From contig CP019454.1 in NCBI GenBank assembly GCA_002951815.1, positions 1,798,001-1,862,000 on the forward strand: a stretch of DNA of 64,000 nt. Direction: 5' to 3'. The position numbers and the translations under genes were made by a program. Shown here piece by piece: positions 1 through 8,456 of the stretch (its first letter is position 1; each line of letters opens with the position of its first letter). The notes under the pieces are model-generated. The model searched no databases, was not told the origin of the DNA, and was given only the letters and a program-made list of their open reading frames with translations. Source of the stretch: Sulfobacillus thermotolerans (GTDB lineage Bacteria; Bacillota; Sulfobacillia; Sulfobacillales; Sulfobacillaceae).

Positions 1-1498
1 TTGCGATACCCTAACCAGGCACTCAAATACTGATGGTGCGAGGCCAACGTCTTCGTCATGATCCGTTTAATCCGAGCCCAGGCACTCCAATCATTTTTCC
101 GATAAGTGGGGTCGTTCCATTGATCGCGGTCTTGCATCCAGAGCCGCAAGGCTTTAGGGACGTTTTCCCGGCGGACTTTCAGTCCGCCTCGTCGCCCGAT
201 CACGAGGGCCGCGGCGTGATGCACGCTCATCCCGTATTGCGGCTGATACTGGAACCGCCCGATAATCGAGGTATAAGCCGGTTTGACTTTCCGCAAGGCG
301 ACGCCTTCCCGCGCGGCCGGTCGTTCGACCGCTGTCAGCAAGGCCCGGTCATTAAACTGGTGCGTCACGCGGTTAAACTTGGCGCTCACATCCCGATCAT
401 GAGGAACTGCACGTCTTCCACGACCAGTCCCGCTCCACGCGCCTTAGCCCACTGAACGGTCTCGACCGCGAGACCTCCCACCAACGCGGCGCGTTGGGGC
501 GATCGGACATCGAAGAGACGGGGGGCCCCGATCGTCGCGAAGGCGTGGGGATTGCCGTTCGGCAACACGTGACAGAGCGCCAAAAAGGTGCTGGTATCCA
601 CTCCCACCCAGCCATGACGCGGATCGGTCTGGATGGGCGCGGGGACTTCTTCGACGGTCACGCGGACCTGATACCGTCCTTGACGTCGGAGCATGTCGAC
701 TTGATAGGGGTCGCCGGAGGCGAGCACCCGACGCAGCAGCCCCTCATAATCACGGCCATTGACTGGGCCCGTTGTCTTGGACACCGTCCGCGCAATATAG
801 AGCGGGATCTCCAGTTTCTCATACCGAGGGACTTGGGCGTCGGGGTTGCCCGGTTTGAGGCAATCGAGAGAGATTTCTAAGATCCAATGGTCGGTTCCTG
901 CGCGGACGCGCAGGAGGGGATTGCCCCTTTGGGTTCGATCCCCACGCGCTGACAGCCGACCATTCCGGCTCTCGTCCCATTCTTTCCGCCACGCCTGCTG
1001 GCGTTCCTGTTCGGCGAGGGGGTCATCGAGAGCCTTGAACTGATCCAACCACCGTTTTTTTGTGCCAAACACCACAGGAGGAAAGGTGCCTGCCTCGACA
1101 TGCTGTGGATAAAACGCTTGCTGGGCTTCTTGATGCGTGAGCTTACGTTCTTGTCCCGCAATGCGGCGGGCATTCGGATGCGGGGAGGCCCGGAGTGCGG
1201 TCAACCGTTCGCGGGTTGTTTTCACGCGTTGCGTCCATAAAGTCGCCCCGTCTTTCATGGCTTGATGGCGGGCCCGCATGAGGTCTTGCGCTTCTTGCAC
1301 CGCATCTTTGGCGTAACGCAGCGGCAACTCCGTTTCACTTGCACAGTGACGTTCCAACCCGCCTATGTTTTGTAGTCCTCCAACCACGCGTTGAAAGGCA
1401 AACCGTAGCATGAACCCCTATTTGCGCCGCAAACGACGGAACACCGTGTCCTGATCGGGCGTGACATCGAGCAAGACACCCAAAATGGTTGTCGTCAT
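1..1498 (-). pseudogene. tnpB: TnpB-like RNA-guided nuclease gene, broken and cut by the window edge
   Basis: The natural start is the ATG at 1498, overlapping the stop of the recombinase. This frame meets a TAG at 1418-1420 after 26 codons, then stays open for 341 codons to a TGA near 386. A RuvC-like GVDTS segment (near 575-605) and a VVEDVQF segment (near 400-420) supply the first Asp and the Glu expected of TnpB. After VVEDVQF the protein continues in another frame from about 385 to the left edge, with a KPAYTSIIG motif and SVHHAAALVIGRRG. There is therefore one nonsense codon and one frameshift. At the position where most TnpB proteins have the third catalytic Asp I see a SVHHAAA segment, and no four-cysteine zinc finger is visible. 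This fits the TnpB-related accessory group rather than canonical TnpB. Confidence 0.72.
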
Positions 1499-2145
1499 TC
1501 GGGGACTCCGTCCTGAGCTAAGGTCGCCATCGCTTGACGCACGGTCGACCCCATCTTTTCCCCTCCGCGTTTGCCATAAATGCGGGCCGCGAACGACGTG
1601 GTAATGGCAATCACGTCCTCCACGAGTTCCTGCGGATCGTCTTTCCCCGTGTGTTCCATGACAACAACACGCACGCCAAAGGCGTGCAGGTACCTTTCCC
1701 GATAAGTAAACCCGAAGCGTGCCAATCGATCCTGGGACTCCACAGCCACGATGCCCGCTTGGTGTTGCTGAGCAAGATCCAGCAACCGATGGAGACCCCG
1801 CCGTTTGTCATTCAAGCCGCTCGCGACATCGGTAAGAGCCGCCACCACAGTCCATCGCTGCTCCGCAGCGAACGCGGTTAACCGCCCGAGTTGACGATCC
1901 AAGTTCCCCGCGTCTTGTTGTTTTTTGGTCGAGACGCGGGCATAGAGGAGACAACGAGTATCCCTAGCAACATCAGGCGCATCCGCATGCATCAGGGCGC
2001 GTAAGTCCGCGACCCGATAGCGCCGATGATTCGTCACGGTACGCACCGGAATCAGGCGCCCTTCGCGTTCCCACTTCCGGAGTCCGTCGATGCTCATGCC
2101 GAGCATCTTGGCCGCCTTGCCGATGCTGACAAACTGCTCATCCAT
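1495..2145 (-). CDS. tnpA: IS607-family serine recombinase (transposase TnpA)
   Basis: This 216-residue protein has the two-part build of IS607 transposases. An N-terminal MerR-like helix-turn-helix (residues about 5-55, SIGKAAKMLGMS...LRKWEREGRL) is followed by a small serine-resolvase domain starting at LLYARVSTKKQ, where the Ser is the expected nucleophile. The arginine-bearing SQDRLARFG segment fits the resolvase active site. The reading frame is intact, with an ATG start preceded closely by an AT-rich promoter-like region. It should catalyse excision and integration of the element with little target specificity. Its stop overlaps the tnpB start, so the two were translated together. Confidence 0.9.
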   Translation of the reverse strand: MDEQFVSIGKAAKMLGMSIDGLRKWEREGRLIPVRTVTNHRRYRVADLRALMHADAPDVARDTRCLLYARVSTKKQQDAGNLDRQLGRLTAFAAEQRWTVVAALTDVASGLNDKRRGLHRLLDLAQQHQAGIVAVESQDRLARFGFTYRERYLHAFGVRVVVMEHTGKDDPQELVEDVIAITTSFAARIYGKRGGEKMGSTVRQAMATLAQDGVPE

Positions 2146-2481
2146 AATACAATCACGGAATTATATTATAACATATTATCAGAGATCATCATAGATTGAC
2201 AGCAAGCAGCTTAAACCTCCTACTTCTCATTATAGCAATGCAATGGAATGCTGGAGATTCCCGAGTCTGTCTGATAATTCGCCTTTTTGCCAATCCAAAT
2301 ATACGGGTGGTATACGTGAGCCGTTGTCTCCGGGTCGTGGGATGACAGCGTTTACCTAAGGGGTCTACGTTATTAATGCCTAGAACCGGGACCGAATTGG
2401 GTAGGAATCCTCCCATGGAAACTTGCTATGCTGAGAGCACCACACCCAGCAGGGGTGGCAATCGGATGAGGAGGGTGTCAT
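2146..2481. other. intergenic region between IS607 element and pilin-like genes
   Basis: No convincing coding sequence on either strand. The left part holds the presumed IS607 right end and tnpA promoter. The right part carries the 5' region of the pilin-like operon, ending in a strong Shine-Dalgarno (GAGGAGGG, 2468-2475) six bases before a GTG start. I could not match it to a known riboswitch. Confidence 0.5.
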
Positions 2482-2676
2482 GTGAAACAATGGTGGCAGA
2501 CGATCAAGGTCGCGGTCCGCAAGCGGATAGGGGCCAAAGAGGGCAATGTGTTTATCGAAAATGGGATTTGGATCATAATTGTCGTATTGGCTATGATTTT
2601 GCCAATAGAAGCATTGCGCAATGCGCTAATCGGCGCATTCAATCAAATCACCAGCAATCTCAATACGATCCCGTAA
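2482..2676 (+). CDS. small Flp-like (type IVb) prepilin
   Basis: A 64-residue protein with a GTG start and an excellent Shine-Dalgarno. A short basic leader (MKQWWQTIKVAVRKRIGAKEG) is followed by NVFIEN and a 20-residue hydrophobic helix. A glycine followed by a Glu at mature position +5 is the class III prepilin peptidase signature seen in Flp/Tad pilins. The mature protein would be about 43 residues, the usual size of Flp. It should be processed at the membrane and assembled into a thin pilus or pseudopilus. Two further genes with the same GN-x-FI motif follow with overlaps. No Tad ATPase or prepilin peptidase gene lies in the window, so the assembly machinery must be elsewhere. Confidence 0.65.
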   Translation: MKQWWQTIKVAVRKRIGAKEGNVFIENGIWIIIVVLAMILPIEALRNALIGAFNQITSNLNTIP

Positions 2677-3065
2677 GGCGTGTTCAGGACCGCCAGGGCA
2701 ATAGTTTTATCGAAATCCTATTAGTGCTGCCTTTAGTTCTCACCGTTATCTTTGGAACAATCGGCATTTTCCAGTGGGCGCAAGTGAGCGATATCGCTGG
2801 CAATGCGGCACAAGCCGCGGCGCAAGAATGGGCGGCGACGGGAAATCCTACGCTCGCTCAAGAATATGTGCGTCTTACCCTTACTAATGAGGGATATTAT
2901 CCGTCAGGGGCCACGGCAGAATATGTTCAGCAAGGAAGTCTCGATGAGGTGACCGTGTCGTTGCCCGTCCAAGCGACGATGTGGCCGTATTACACCATAT
3001 CGTCGACGCGTTCAGCCGTCGAGCAAACGGGAGTGAATAACAATGCTCCAGCACCGTGGTGGTAA
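2637..3065 (+). CDS. TadE-like pseudopilin, start codon unresolved
   Basis: From about 2690 the frame encodes RQGNSFIEILLVLPLVL followed by a roughly 110-residue domain, the build of TadE-family minor pilins (positively charged leader, G then E at +5, one membrane helix, exported domain). The frame is open far upstream but only as a shadow of the preceding gene. Between the in-frame ATG at 2490 and a GTG at 2724 there is no ATG, GTG or TTG. Either a rare start is used (the ATT at 2637 is given here as a placeholder) or translation enters by frameshifting from the preceding gene. The 3' end overlaps the next start by 23 bases. The family call is good, the start is not. Confidence 0.6.
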   Translation: MQSNHQQSQYDPVRRVQDRQGNSFIEILLVLPLVLTVIFGTIGIFQWAQVSDIAGNAAQAAAQEWAATGNPTLAQEYVRLTLTNEGYYPSGATAEYVQQGSLDEVTVSLPVQATMWPYYTISSTRSAVEQTGVNNNAPAPWW

Positions 3066-3402
3066 CGTATTTATTTGGACTCTCTTATGGTTGATGCTAG
3101 TCATGGGAGTGCTTCCCATGTTTATTGATACCGCCGTATTGATGGAGCGACATCAAGCGTTGGTAGATGCTATGGATAGTGCGCTTTTAGCGGTTCAGAG
3201 TCAACATGGTCCCGCGAATGAGGCTGAGAGTCTTTTTACGACCGATTTGGAAAGTGAACTTCCCCAAATGCCGCTGCGTACCATGTCATTTTTAGATGAG
3301 AAAGGCACGCTGACCGCCACAGTTCAAATGACTGTAGCGCTTCCCATCATTGCGGGGCCGTGGAACCTGGTGACGACGCAAGGGTCGGTATCCATCACGT
3401 AA
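3043..3402 (+). CDS. third pilin/TadE-like exported protein
   Basis: A 119-residue protein whose ATG lies inside the end of the previous gene, so the two are probably translationally coupled. It begins MLQHRGGNVFIWTLLWLMLV, repeating the GN-x-FI motif of its two neighbours directly before a hydrophobic helix. Position +5 is Trp rather than the Glu needed for pilin-like assembly. The exported part (about residues 30-119) has no motif I recognise. It is best read as a minor component, or an anchor, of the same pilus-like assembly. A rho-independent terminator follows directly. Confidence 0.6.
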   Translation: MLQHRGGNVFIWTLLWLMLVMGVLPMFIDTAVLMERHQALVDAMDSALLAVQSQHGPANEAESLFTTDLESELPQMPLRTMSFLDEKGTLTATVQMTVALPIIAGPWNLVTTQGSVSIT

Positions 3403-3435
3403 CGGGGGGCAGGCATTGGCCTGTCCCTTTTTAAT
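3403..3435 (+). terminator. terminator of the pilin-like operon
   Basis: A GC-rich hairpin (GGGGCAGGC, loop ATTG, GCCTGTCCC with one G.T pair) is followed by TTTTT. It starts right after the stop codon and also marks the end of the convergent pentose phosphate operon. Confidence 0.85.
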
Positions 3436-4126
3436 GCGAGAGGGCTATGTTTAGTAAAAGATGGACGAGGGACGAATCCTCGAGTGATGGGACCACATAG
3501 GGCGTCACGGTCTGCAGGTCTTGGATGCTTTGTTTGCCTGTCGCTACGGCAAGGAGAGGATAGCCACACTGTTTGGCGGCTAGACCATCTTGTACGGTAT
3601 CTGCAATCACCACACAGGACGTGTAGTGTTTTTGGTAATAGCGCTCGGTGTTATTCCTGGCTGCCGTCATAATGGCATCACGAGTATATCCATCTTCAGC
3701 AAATCCGCCAATGGGAAAGTAGTGGTCAAGACCAAAGTGCGCCAATTTGATGTAGGCAGCGTCGCGGTAATTTCCTGTGGCTAGACTCAGGTCGAAACGG
3801 GGGTCCTTATGTAAGGTCTGTAATAACTGAGAGACCCCGGGCAAAATGTGTCCGGGGTATTCCTTAAGCGTCCGAGAAAGCTGGCGACAATATGCGGTCT
3901 TAAAGAGCATGCTATACTGCTGATGATCGAGATGATGCTGCTGGAACGCCGAGTCGACAATATAGGAATCGGTTCCCCCGGCAAATTCTACATGAGCAAA
4001 AGCATTAGGAATTGCAAACAAACGCTGAAACGTTTGAGTCATAGCCGAAGCTCCTGCCCCTGGCACTAACAACAGGGTACCGTCGATATCCCATAGCAAT
4101 AGGATAGGGGATGTTGGCATGGTCAC
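3431..4126 (-). CDS. HAD-superfamily phosphatase (phosphoglycolate phosphatase-like)
   Basis: A 231-residue HAD hydrolase. Motif I is LLWDIDGTLL near the N-terminus (the first Asp is the nucleophile). A helical cap follows, and motif IV is VVIADTVQDGLAAKQCGY. It is the last gene of the pentose phosphate operon. Its GTG start overlaps the stop of the 6-phosphogluconolactonase gene by four bases, so it is translated in step with it. The substrate is probably a small sugar phosphate or phosphoglycolate, and operon position suggests clearing a by-product of pentose metabolism. That is inference, since HAD substrates cannot be read from sequence. Confidence 0.75.
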   Translation of the reverse strand: MTMPTSPILLLWDIDGTLLLVPGAGASAMTQTFQRLFAIPNAFAHVEFAGGTDSYIVDSAFQQHHLDHQQYSMLFKTAYCRQLSRTLKEYPGHILPGVSQLLQTLHKDPRFDLSLATGNYRDAAYIKLAHFGLDHYFPIGGFAEDGYTRDAIMTAARNNTERYYQKHYTSCVVIADTVQDGLAAKQCGYPLLAVATGKQSIQDLQTVTPYVVPSLEDSSLVHLLLNIALSH

Positions 4127-4863
4127 GACGGCAGAATATTGGGATTTAGGCGTTGTGCACTAGCGCTGTCTAAAAACCAATGCACGTCACCCGGGACTGG
4201 GTGAATCATGCTGGCGGGAACCGGTGCTTGGTGCGTGAAAATCTGGTCAATAATCTCTTGTTTTTCCGAACCCGTGACAAGAAAGGCAATATGGCGACTG
4301 GCGTTCAACAGCGGAAGTGTAAACGTATAGCGCCATGAATTGTGCGTGGGCACATAGGTGTGACTCACAATGTCTTCGGAATCTAGGACAGGGCGATCAG
4401 GAAATAGTGAAGCCGTGTGTCCTTCTGGCCCGACGCCTAACAGAACCACATCTAAGGTAGGGGGCACGGGTAAGGTATTGTCCAACGTTAAATGGTGTCG
4501 ATAGTCTGCTAAGGCCATCGCGGGAGAATATTCGGTATGCCAACGGTAAATGGCTTGAGGTACGGGATTTAAATGGGATAACAGGGCATCTGAGGCCATT
4601 TTAAAATTGCTATCGGGATGGGTTGGCGGCACATCGCGTTCATCGCTGAAAAACACGAGAGTGTGCGCCCAATCCAAACGCTGTTGCCATGACGGTTCGG
4701 CTAACAGGGTATAGAGTTGGCGCGGCGTCGAGCCACCAGACAACGCCAAAAGAAACCGTCCGCGGTCGCGAATGGCTAACTCGGCCTCCTGACATAACCA
4801 CTGAGCCAAATCATGGATCGTGTCTGGCGTAGTGGGGCCGACATGAAGAATCGGGTCCGACAT
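4123..4863 (-). CDS. pgl: 6-phosphogluconolactonase
   Basis: 246 residues, the usual size of the DevB/SOL family. Motifs visible in order are LSGGSTPRQLYTLL (phosphate-binding loop), FFSDERDVPPTHPDSNF (the family's DER...D..SN signature) and LGVGPEGHTASLFP. The enzyme hydrolyses 6-phosphogluconolactone, the product of Zwf, to 6-phosphogluconate, the substrate of Gnd. Both partner genes are upstream in the same operon. It starts 26 bases after opcA and ends in a four-base overlap with the HAD gene. Confidence 0.93.
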   Translation of the reverse strand: MSDPILHVGPTTPDTIHDLAQWLCQEAELAIRDRGRFLLALSGGSTPRQLYTLLAEPSWQQRLDWAHTLVFFSDERDVPPTHPDSNFKMASDALLSHLNPVPQAIYRWHTEYSPAMALADYRHHLTLDNTLPVPPTLDVVLLGVGPEGHTASLFPDRPVLDSEDIVSHTYVPTHNSWRYTFTLPLLNASRHIAFLVTGSEKQEIIDQIFTHQAPVPASMIHPVPGDVHWFLDSASAQRLNPNILPS

Positions 4864-4889
4864 GGTGCTCTCTCCCTTTTTAGGTATCG

Positions 4890-5942
4890 TTATTGCTCGG
4901 GGCGTTCGCTTAGAAGCAAAGCCGACATCGCTTCGTCGTAAAGTTGGTCATGACCGCGGTTCAACAGTTTTACCACATCAGACACGGGATCAGCTAGATT
5001 GCACGGATCGCTGATCTCATACAACACGTCAGATCCTATCTCAAATTGAGTGGTCAATTGATTGTGTGCTTCTTGCGATGATAGACGCCGGTTGCCTTGA
5101 TAAAACGTAATCCCGGGATCCGCCCCCGTTGTGATATGGACAGGGATGGTATTCCCAGATTCAGTGGCCATGAGGAGCCGATTGGGCGCAATATCGACGA
5201 TTTGCCACGACAGTCGACTCACAAGCCATCCGAGAAGCATCTGCCATCCCGTGGATTTCTCCACCGGCCATACGACGCTAATACTTTCAGGCGTGCTGAC
5301 TACCGCTAGGGCCTCGGGTCGGTCCGTTACATTGGCCCAATGGACGCGCCATAGCCCTAGGCGTTGCCAATAGAGATCATCAATCATCAACCCTAAACGA
5401 GGACTTTGCAACATCACATGATGCCACGGCTCAATCCCCGTTTGTTCGGTGTCGATGACGAGATGGCTAAACCCTGTACTTAATAAGTCCCAACGAAATC
5501 CTGGCAGAGGCGGCATACCTAACCACAGCAAATAGGCGGGAAGGTCGGATTTGATAAGGGATTGAACTAAATCGATCCAGTGGTTGGCCAAGCCGCCTTG
5601 GAGATTCATTTGGACGCATTCGGAAAACAAGATAGGCGGCTCATGCGGTCGCCGATATGTAATGGTGGCTGAAAGTTCCGCATCAACGTGGGTTGGAGCG
5701 TTGGCGGAATTAACGATGGGGTTGATGATGAGAACCCGAGAGGGATGAACCCGCGAAATCTTTCCGGCCAGCTCTGCCCAATCGGTGGGTAAAATGCCTT
5801 TCACATACAATCCTAAAGTCAGTACTGTCGCCGTGACCGGAAGAGTACCGCCGAGGGATTGCGGCACGGAGGTGCGCAGGAGTTCAAGCAGCTCCGGTCC
5901 CATGATATTCGGATGATTCCAATGTAATGTTTGGCTTTCCAC
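4890..5942 (-). CDS. opcA: OpcA-like glucose-6-phosphate dehydrogenase assembly protein
   Basis: 350 residues, placed directly downstream of zwf with a 29-base gap. The body matches the OpcA pattern as I remember it: an RVLIINP segment with conserved Asn (about residue 90), a charged middle and a C-terminal region around ITFYQGNRRLS. OpcA proteins are known from cyanobacteria and actinobacteria, where they activate or assemble glucose-6-phosphate dehydrogenase. They are less usual in Firmicutes. Context strongly supports the assignment. I cannot point to catalytic residues, because the protein is not an enzyme. Confidence 0.8.
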   Translation of the reverse strand: MESQTLHWNHPNIMGPELLELLRTSVPQSLGGTLPVTATVLTLGLYVKGILPTDWAELAGKISRVHPSRVLIINPIVNSANAPTHVDAELSATITYRRPHEPPILFSECVQMNLQGGLANHWIDLVQSLIKSDLPAYLLWLGMPPLPGFRWDLLSTGFSHLVIDTEQTGIEPWHHVMLQSPRLGLMIDDLYWQRLGLWRVHWANVTDRPEALAVVSTPESISVVWPVEKSTGWQMLLGWLVSRLSWQIVDIAPNRLLMATESGNTIPVHITTGADPGITFYQGNRRLSSQEAHNQLTTQFEIGSDVLYEISDPCNLADPVSDVVKLLNRGHDQLYDEAMSALLLSERPEQ

Positions 5943-5971
5943 TCGTGTCTTCCCTCCGCTTTATGACGTTG

Positions 5972-7513
5972 TTAGGGCCGCCGCCACCGAAATCCGTCAC
6001 GGGCAATCAATTCATCGGCTTCTGGAGGGCCCCAGGTACCCGCTTCATAAGTTGGAATGGGACCTTTGGCGCGTTCCCAACCGTTCAAAATCGTCGTGAC
6101 GAGGGACCAAGCGGCTTCCACTTCATCCTTGCGGGTAAAGAGCGTGGAATCTCCAATCATCGCATCCAACAATAGGCGCTCATAGGCTTCTGGGGCTTGG
6201 TCAGCAAAGGAGGTGCCGTAGAGAAAGTCCATGTTTACGGTGCGGATGCGTACCACAGGTCCCGGGACCTTGGCGCCAAAGCGCAGCGCGATGCCTTCGT
6301 CCGGCTGAATCTTCAGCGTGAGCAGATTCGGTTCCAAGTCGGGGGTGGCAGTTTGGTTGAAAAACCGGTGCGGGGCTTTTTTGAACTGAATGGCAATCTC
6401 GGTCGCCCGTTTAGCGAGCCGTTTGCCGGTGCGCAAGTAAAAGGGGACTCCGGCCCATCGCCAATTGTCAATTAAAAGGCGCATGGCCATATAGGATTCG
6501 GTGCGGCTATCTGAAGGGATATCCGGCTCATCAAGGTACCCAGGCACCATGGAACCTTCCACGTAGCCTTCGTCATATTGGGCACGAACGGTGAATTGCG
6601 TGACGTCACGCGTAGATAGTGGCCGAATGGCTTTTAGCACTTTGACCTTTTCGTCGCGTACAGCATCAGCTTCAAAGACAACAGGCGGTTCCATGGCAAT
6701 AAGGGAGACCAGCTGCATCATATGGTTTTGCACGATGTCCCGTAATGCTCCTGCCGTATCATAATAGGTGCCGCGTCCCTCGACTCCCAACGATTCGGCA
6801 ACGGTAATCTGCACATGGTCAATGTATTGCCGGTTCCACAACGGCTCAAAAATCCCATTCGCAAAACGGAATACCAAGATGTTTTGCACCGTTTCTTTTC
6901 CAAGATAATGGTCGATGCGAAAGATTTGCGTTTCATCAAAGACCTTGTGTAATTGGGCATTGAGTTCGATGGCCGATGCTAAATCACGGCCAAAGGGTTT
7001 CTCCACGATAATCCGGACCCATCCCTGCTCACTAGGCGAAACGTTTAGCCCTACCGCACCAAGATGTTCAGCAATAATGGGATAAAAAGATGGAGGGGTT
7101 GCGAGATAGAACAAGTAATTGCCCGGCAAATGTTGTTCCTCATTGAGACGGGTTAAGAGATTGCGCAATTCGATATACGCTTGCGGATCGTTGAAGTTGG
7201 CCGAGATATAATGCATGCCACTTGCGAATTGGTCAAACACGTCGGCATTTAAGGGTTGACGAGAAAATTGTTCGATGGAGTGTTTGATCTCCTTGCGAAA
7301 ATTGTCATCATCAAAGGGCTGCCGAGAAAATCCTACAACATTGACCTGATGGGGAAGCCAATGGTCCACCATCAGGTTATAGAGGGCAGGAAATAGCTTG
7401 CGGTGCGCGAGGTCTCCGGCGGCACCAAAGATGATCATGGTAAAAGGCTGTGGACGGCGGCTCTCAACGAGCCCCTCCCGCAGAGGATTCGCTGTGCTGT
7501 GGATATCGATCAT
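5972..7513 (-). CDS. zwf: glucose-6-phosphate 1-dehydrogenase
   Basis: About 513 residues. The N-terminal Rossmann motif is IIFGAAGDLAHRKLFPALY and the active-site signature is RIDHYLGKETVQN. It oxidises glucose-6-phosphate to 6-phosphogluconolactone and makes NADPH, the entry step of the oxidative pentose phosphate pathway. I chose the ATG at 7513 (MIDIHST...) because a GGAG lies about eight bases before it. A TTG at 7537 would add eight basic residues and looks less likely. It sits between gnd (32 bases away) and opcA in the operon. Confidence 0.95.
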   Translation of the reverse strand: MIDIHSTANPLREGLVESRRPQPFTMIIFGAAGDLAHRKLFPALYNLMVDHWLPHQVNVVGFSRQPFDDDNFRKEIKHSIEQFSRQPLNADVFDQFASGMHYISANFNDPQAYIELRNLLTRLNEEQHLPGNYLFYLATPPSFYPIIAEHLGAVGLNVSPSEQGWVRIIVEKPFGRDLASAIELNAQLHKVFDETQIFRIDHYLGKETVQNILVFRFANGIFEPLWNRQYIDHVQITVAESLGVEGRGTYYDTAGALRDIVQNHMMQLVSLIAMEPPVVFEADAVRDEKVKVLKAIRPLSTRDVTQFTVRAQYDEGYVEGSMVPGYLDEPDIPSDSRTESYMAMRLLIDNWRWAGVPFYLRTGKRLAKRATEIAIQFKKAPHRFFNQTATPDLEPNLLTLKIQPDEGIALRFGAKVPGPVVRIRTVNMDFLYGTSFADQAPEAYERLLLDAMIGDSTLFTRKDEVEAAWSLVTTILNGWERAKGPIPTYEAGTWGPPEADELIARDGFRWRRP

Positions 7514-7545
7514 GTCTTCTCTCCGTCCCTTTCGCAAGTCACTTT

Positions 7546-8448
7546 TTACTCAGTTTTGACGGCGTGCCCGCCAAACTCATTGCGCAATGCGGCAATGACT
7601 TTGGCACCATAAGATTCTTCCTGGCGGGAGGCAAAACGGGCAAATAACGAGGCGGTAATGACGGGCGCGGGGACGTTTTCGTTGATAGCTTCTTGCACAG
7701 TCCACCGACCTTCTCCGGAATCTTCGACATAACCCCGGATATCCTTGAGACCTGGGTTTTTGGCATAGGCATCTTCAAGCAGTTCTAATAACCATGAACG
7801 GACAACACTACCGTGGTTCCACAATTTGGTGATGGCCGGCAAATCTAGCGGAAATTGACTTTCTTTGAGTATTTCAAATCCTTCTGCGTAGGCTTGGAGC
7901 AAGCCATATTCGATACCGTTATGTACCATTTTGACAAAGTGGCCGGAGCCGACGGCACCGGTATGCAAATAACCGTCTTCAGGAGCTAAGGTGGTGAAGA
8001 TGGGTTCGCAGTAGTGAACAGCATCATCAGAGCCTCCCACCATGAGGCAGTAGCCATTCGCTAACCCCCAAACGCCCCCACTGGTGCCCGAATCAATAAA
8101 TTCAATTTGTTGGGCATGCGCTAATTTTGCGCGGCGCATGGAATCACGGAAATTCGAATTGCCTCCGTCAATAATAATATCGCCTGGAGACAGCAGGCTT
8201 AGCAATGTCTCCAGGGTTTGTTCCGTCGGGTCGCCAGAGGGGACCATCATCCACACGACACGGCGACCTTCAAGTTTATTGACGAGATCGGGAATTGATG
8301 CCGCTCCTACGGCTCCCGTACTCTTTGCAATCTCTGTGACCGCATCCGGGCTGCGGTCATAGGCTACCACTTCGTGCCCATTTTGCGTTAAACGCTTGAC
8401 CATATTTCCGCCCATGCGACCTAATCCAATCATGCCAATCTTCATCAT
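7546..8448 (-). CDS. gnd: 6-phosphogluconate dehydrogenase, decarboxylating (short form)
   Basis: About 300 residues, the short bacterial form rather than the 470-residue E. coli type. The N-terminal cofactor motif is GMIGLGRMGGNMVKRL, followed by IIDGGNSNFRDSMRRA and the substrate/catalytic stretch GSGHFVKMVHNGIEYGLLQA with the expected Lys. It converts 6-phosphogluconate to ribulose-5-phosphate and CO2. The ATG at 8448 has a GAGG seven bases upstream. A GTG at 8460 overlapping the previous stop is also possible. It lies between tal-pgi and zwf. Confidence 0.93.
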   Translation of the reverse strand: MMKIGMIGLGRMGGNMVKRLTQNGHEVVAYDRSPDAVTEIAKSTGAVGAASIPDLVNKLEGRRVVWMMVPSGDPTEQTLETLLSLLSPGDIIIDGGNSNFRDSMRRAKLAHAQQIEFIDSGTSGGVWGLANGYCLMVGGSDDAVHYCEPIFTTLAPEDGYLHTGAVGSGHFVKMVHNGIEYGLLQAYAEGFEILKESQFPLDLPAITKLWNHGSVVRSWLLELLEDAYAKNPGLKDIRGYVEDSGEGRWTVQEAINENVPAPVITASLFARFASRQEESYGAKVIAALRNEFGGHAVKTE

Positions 8449-8456
8449 GCGTCGCC

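Larger units (their letters stand above)
1..2170 (-). mobile_element. IS607-type insertion sequence (left end outside window)
   Basis: Two minus-strand genes in the order serine recombinase then TnpB-like protein, overlapping by four bases (ATGA), is the layout of IS607-family elements. These elements have no terminal inverted repeats and make no target duplication, so the ends cannot be set by eye. The right end must lie just upstream of the recombinase start near 2145-2200, where an AT-rich stretch holds a TATAAT-like box (minus strand, 2165-2170). The end carrying the 3' part of tnpB, and any guide RNA, lies left of position 1. The element is probably non-autonomous now, because tnpB is broken twice while the recombinase frame is intact. 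Confidence 0.75.
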
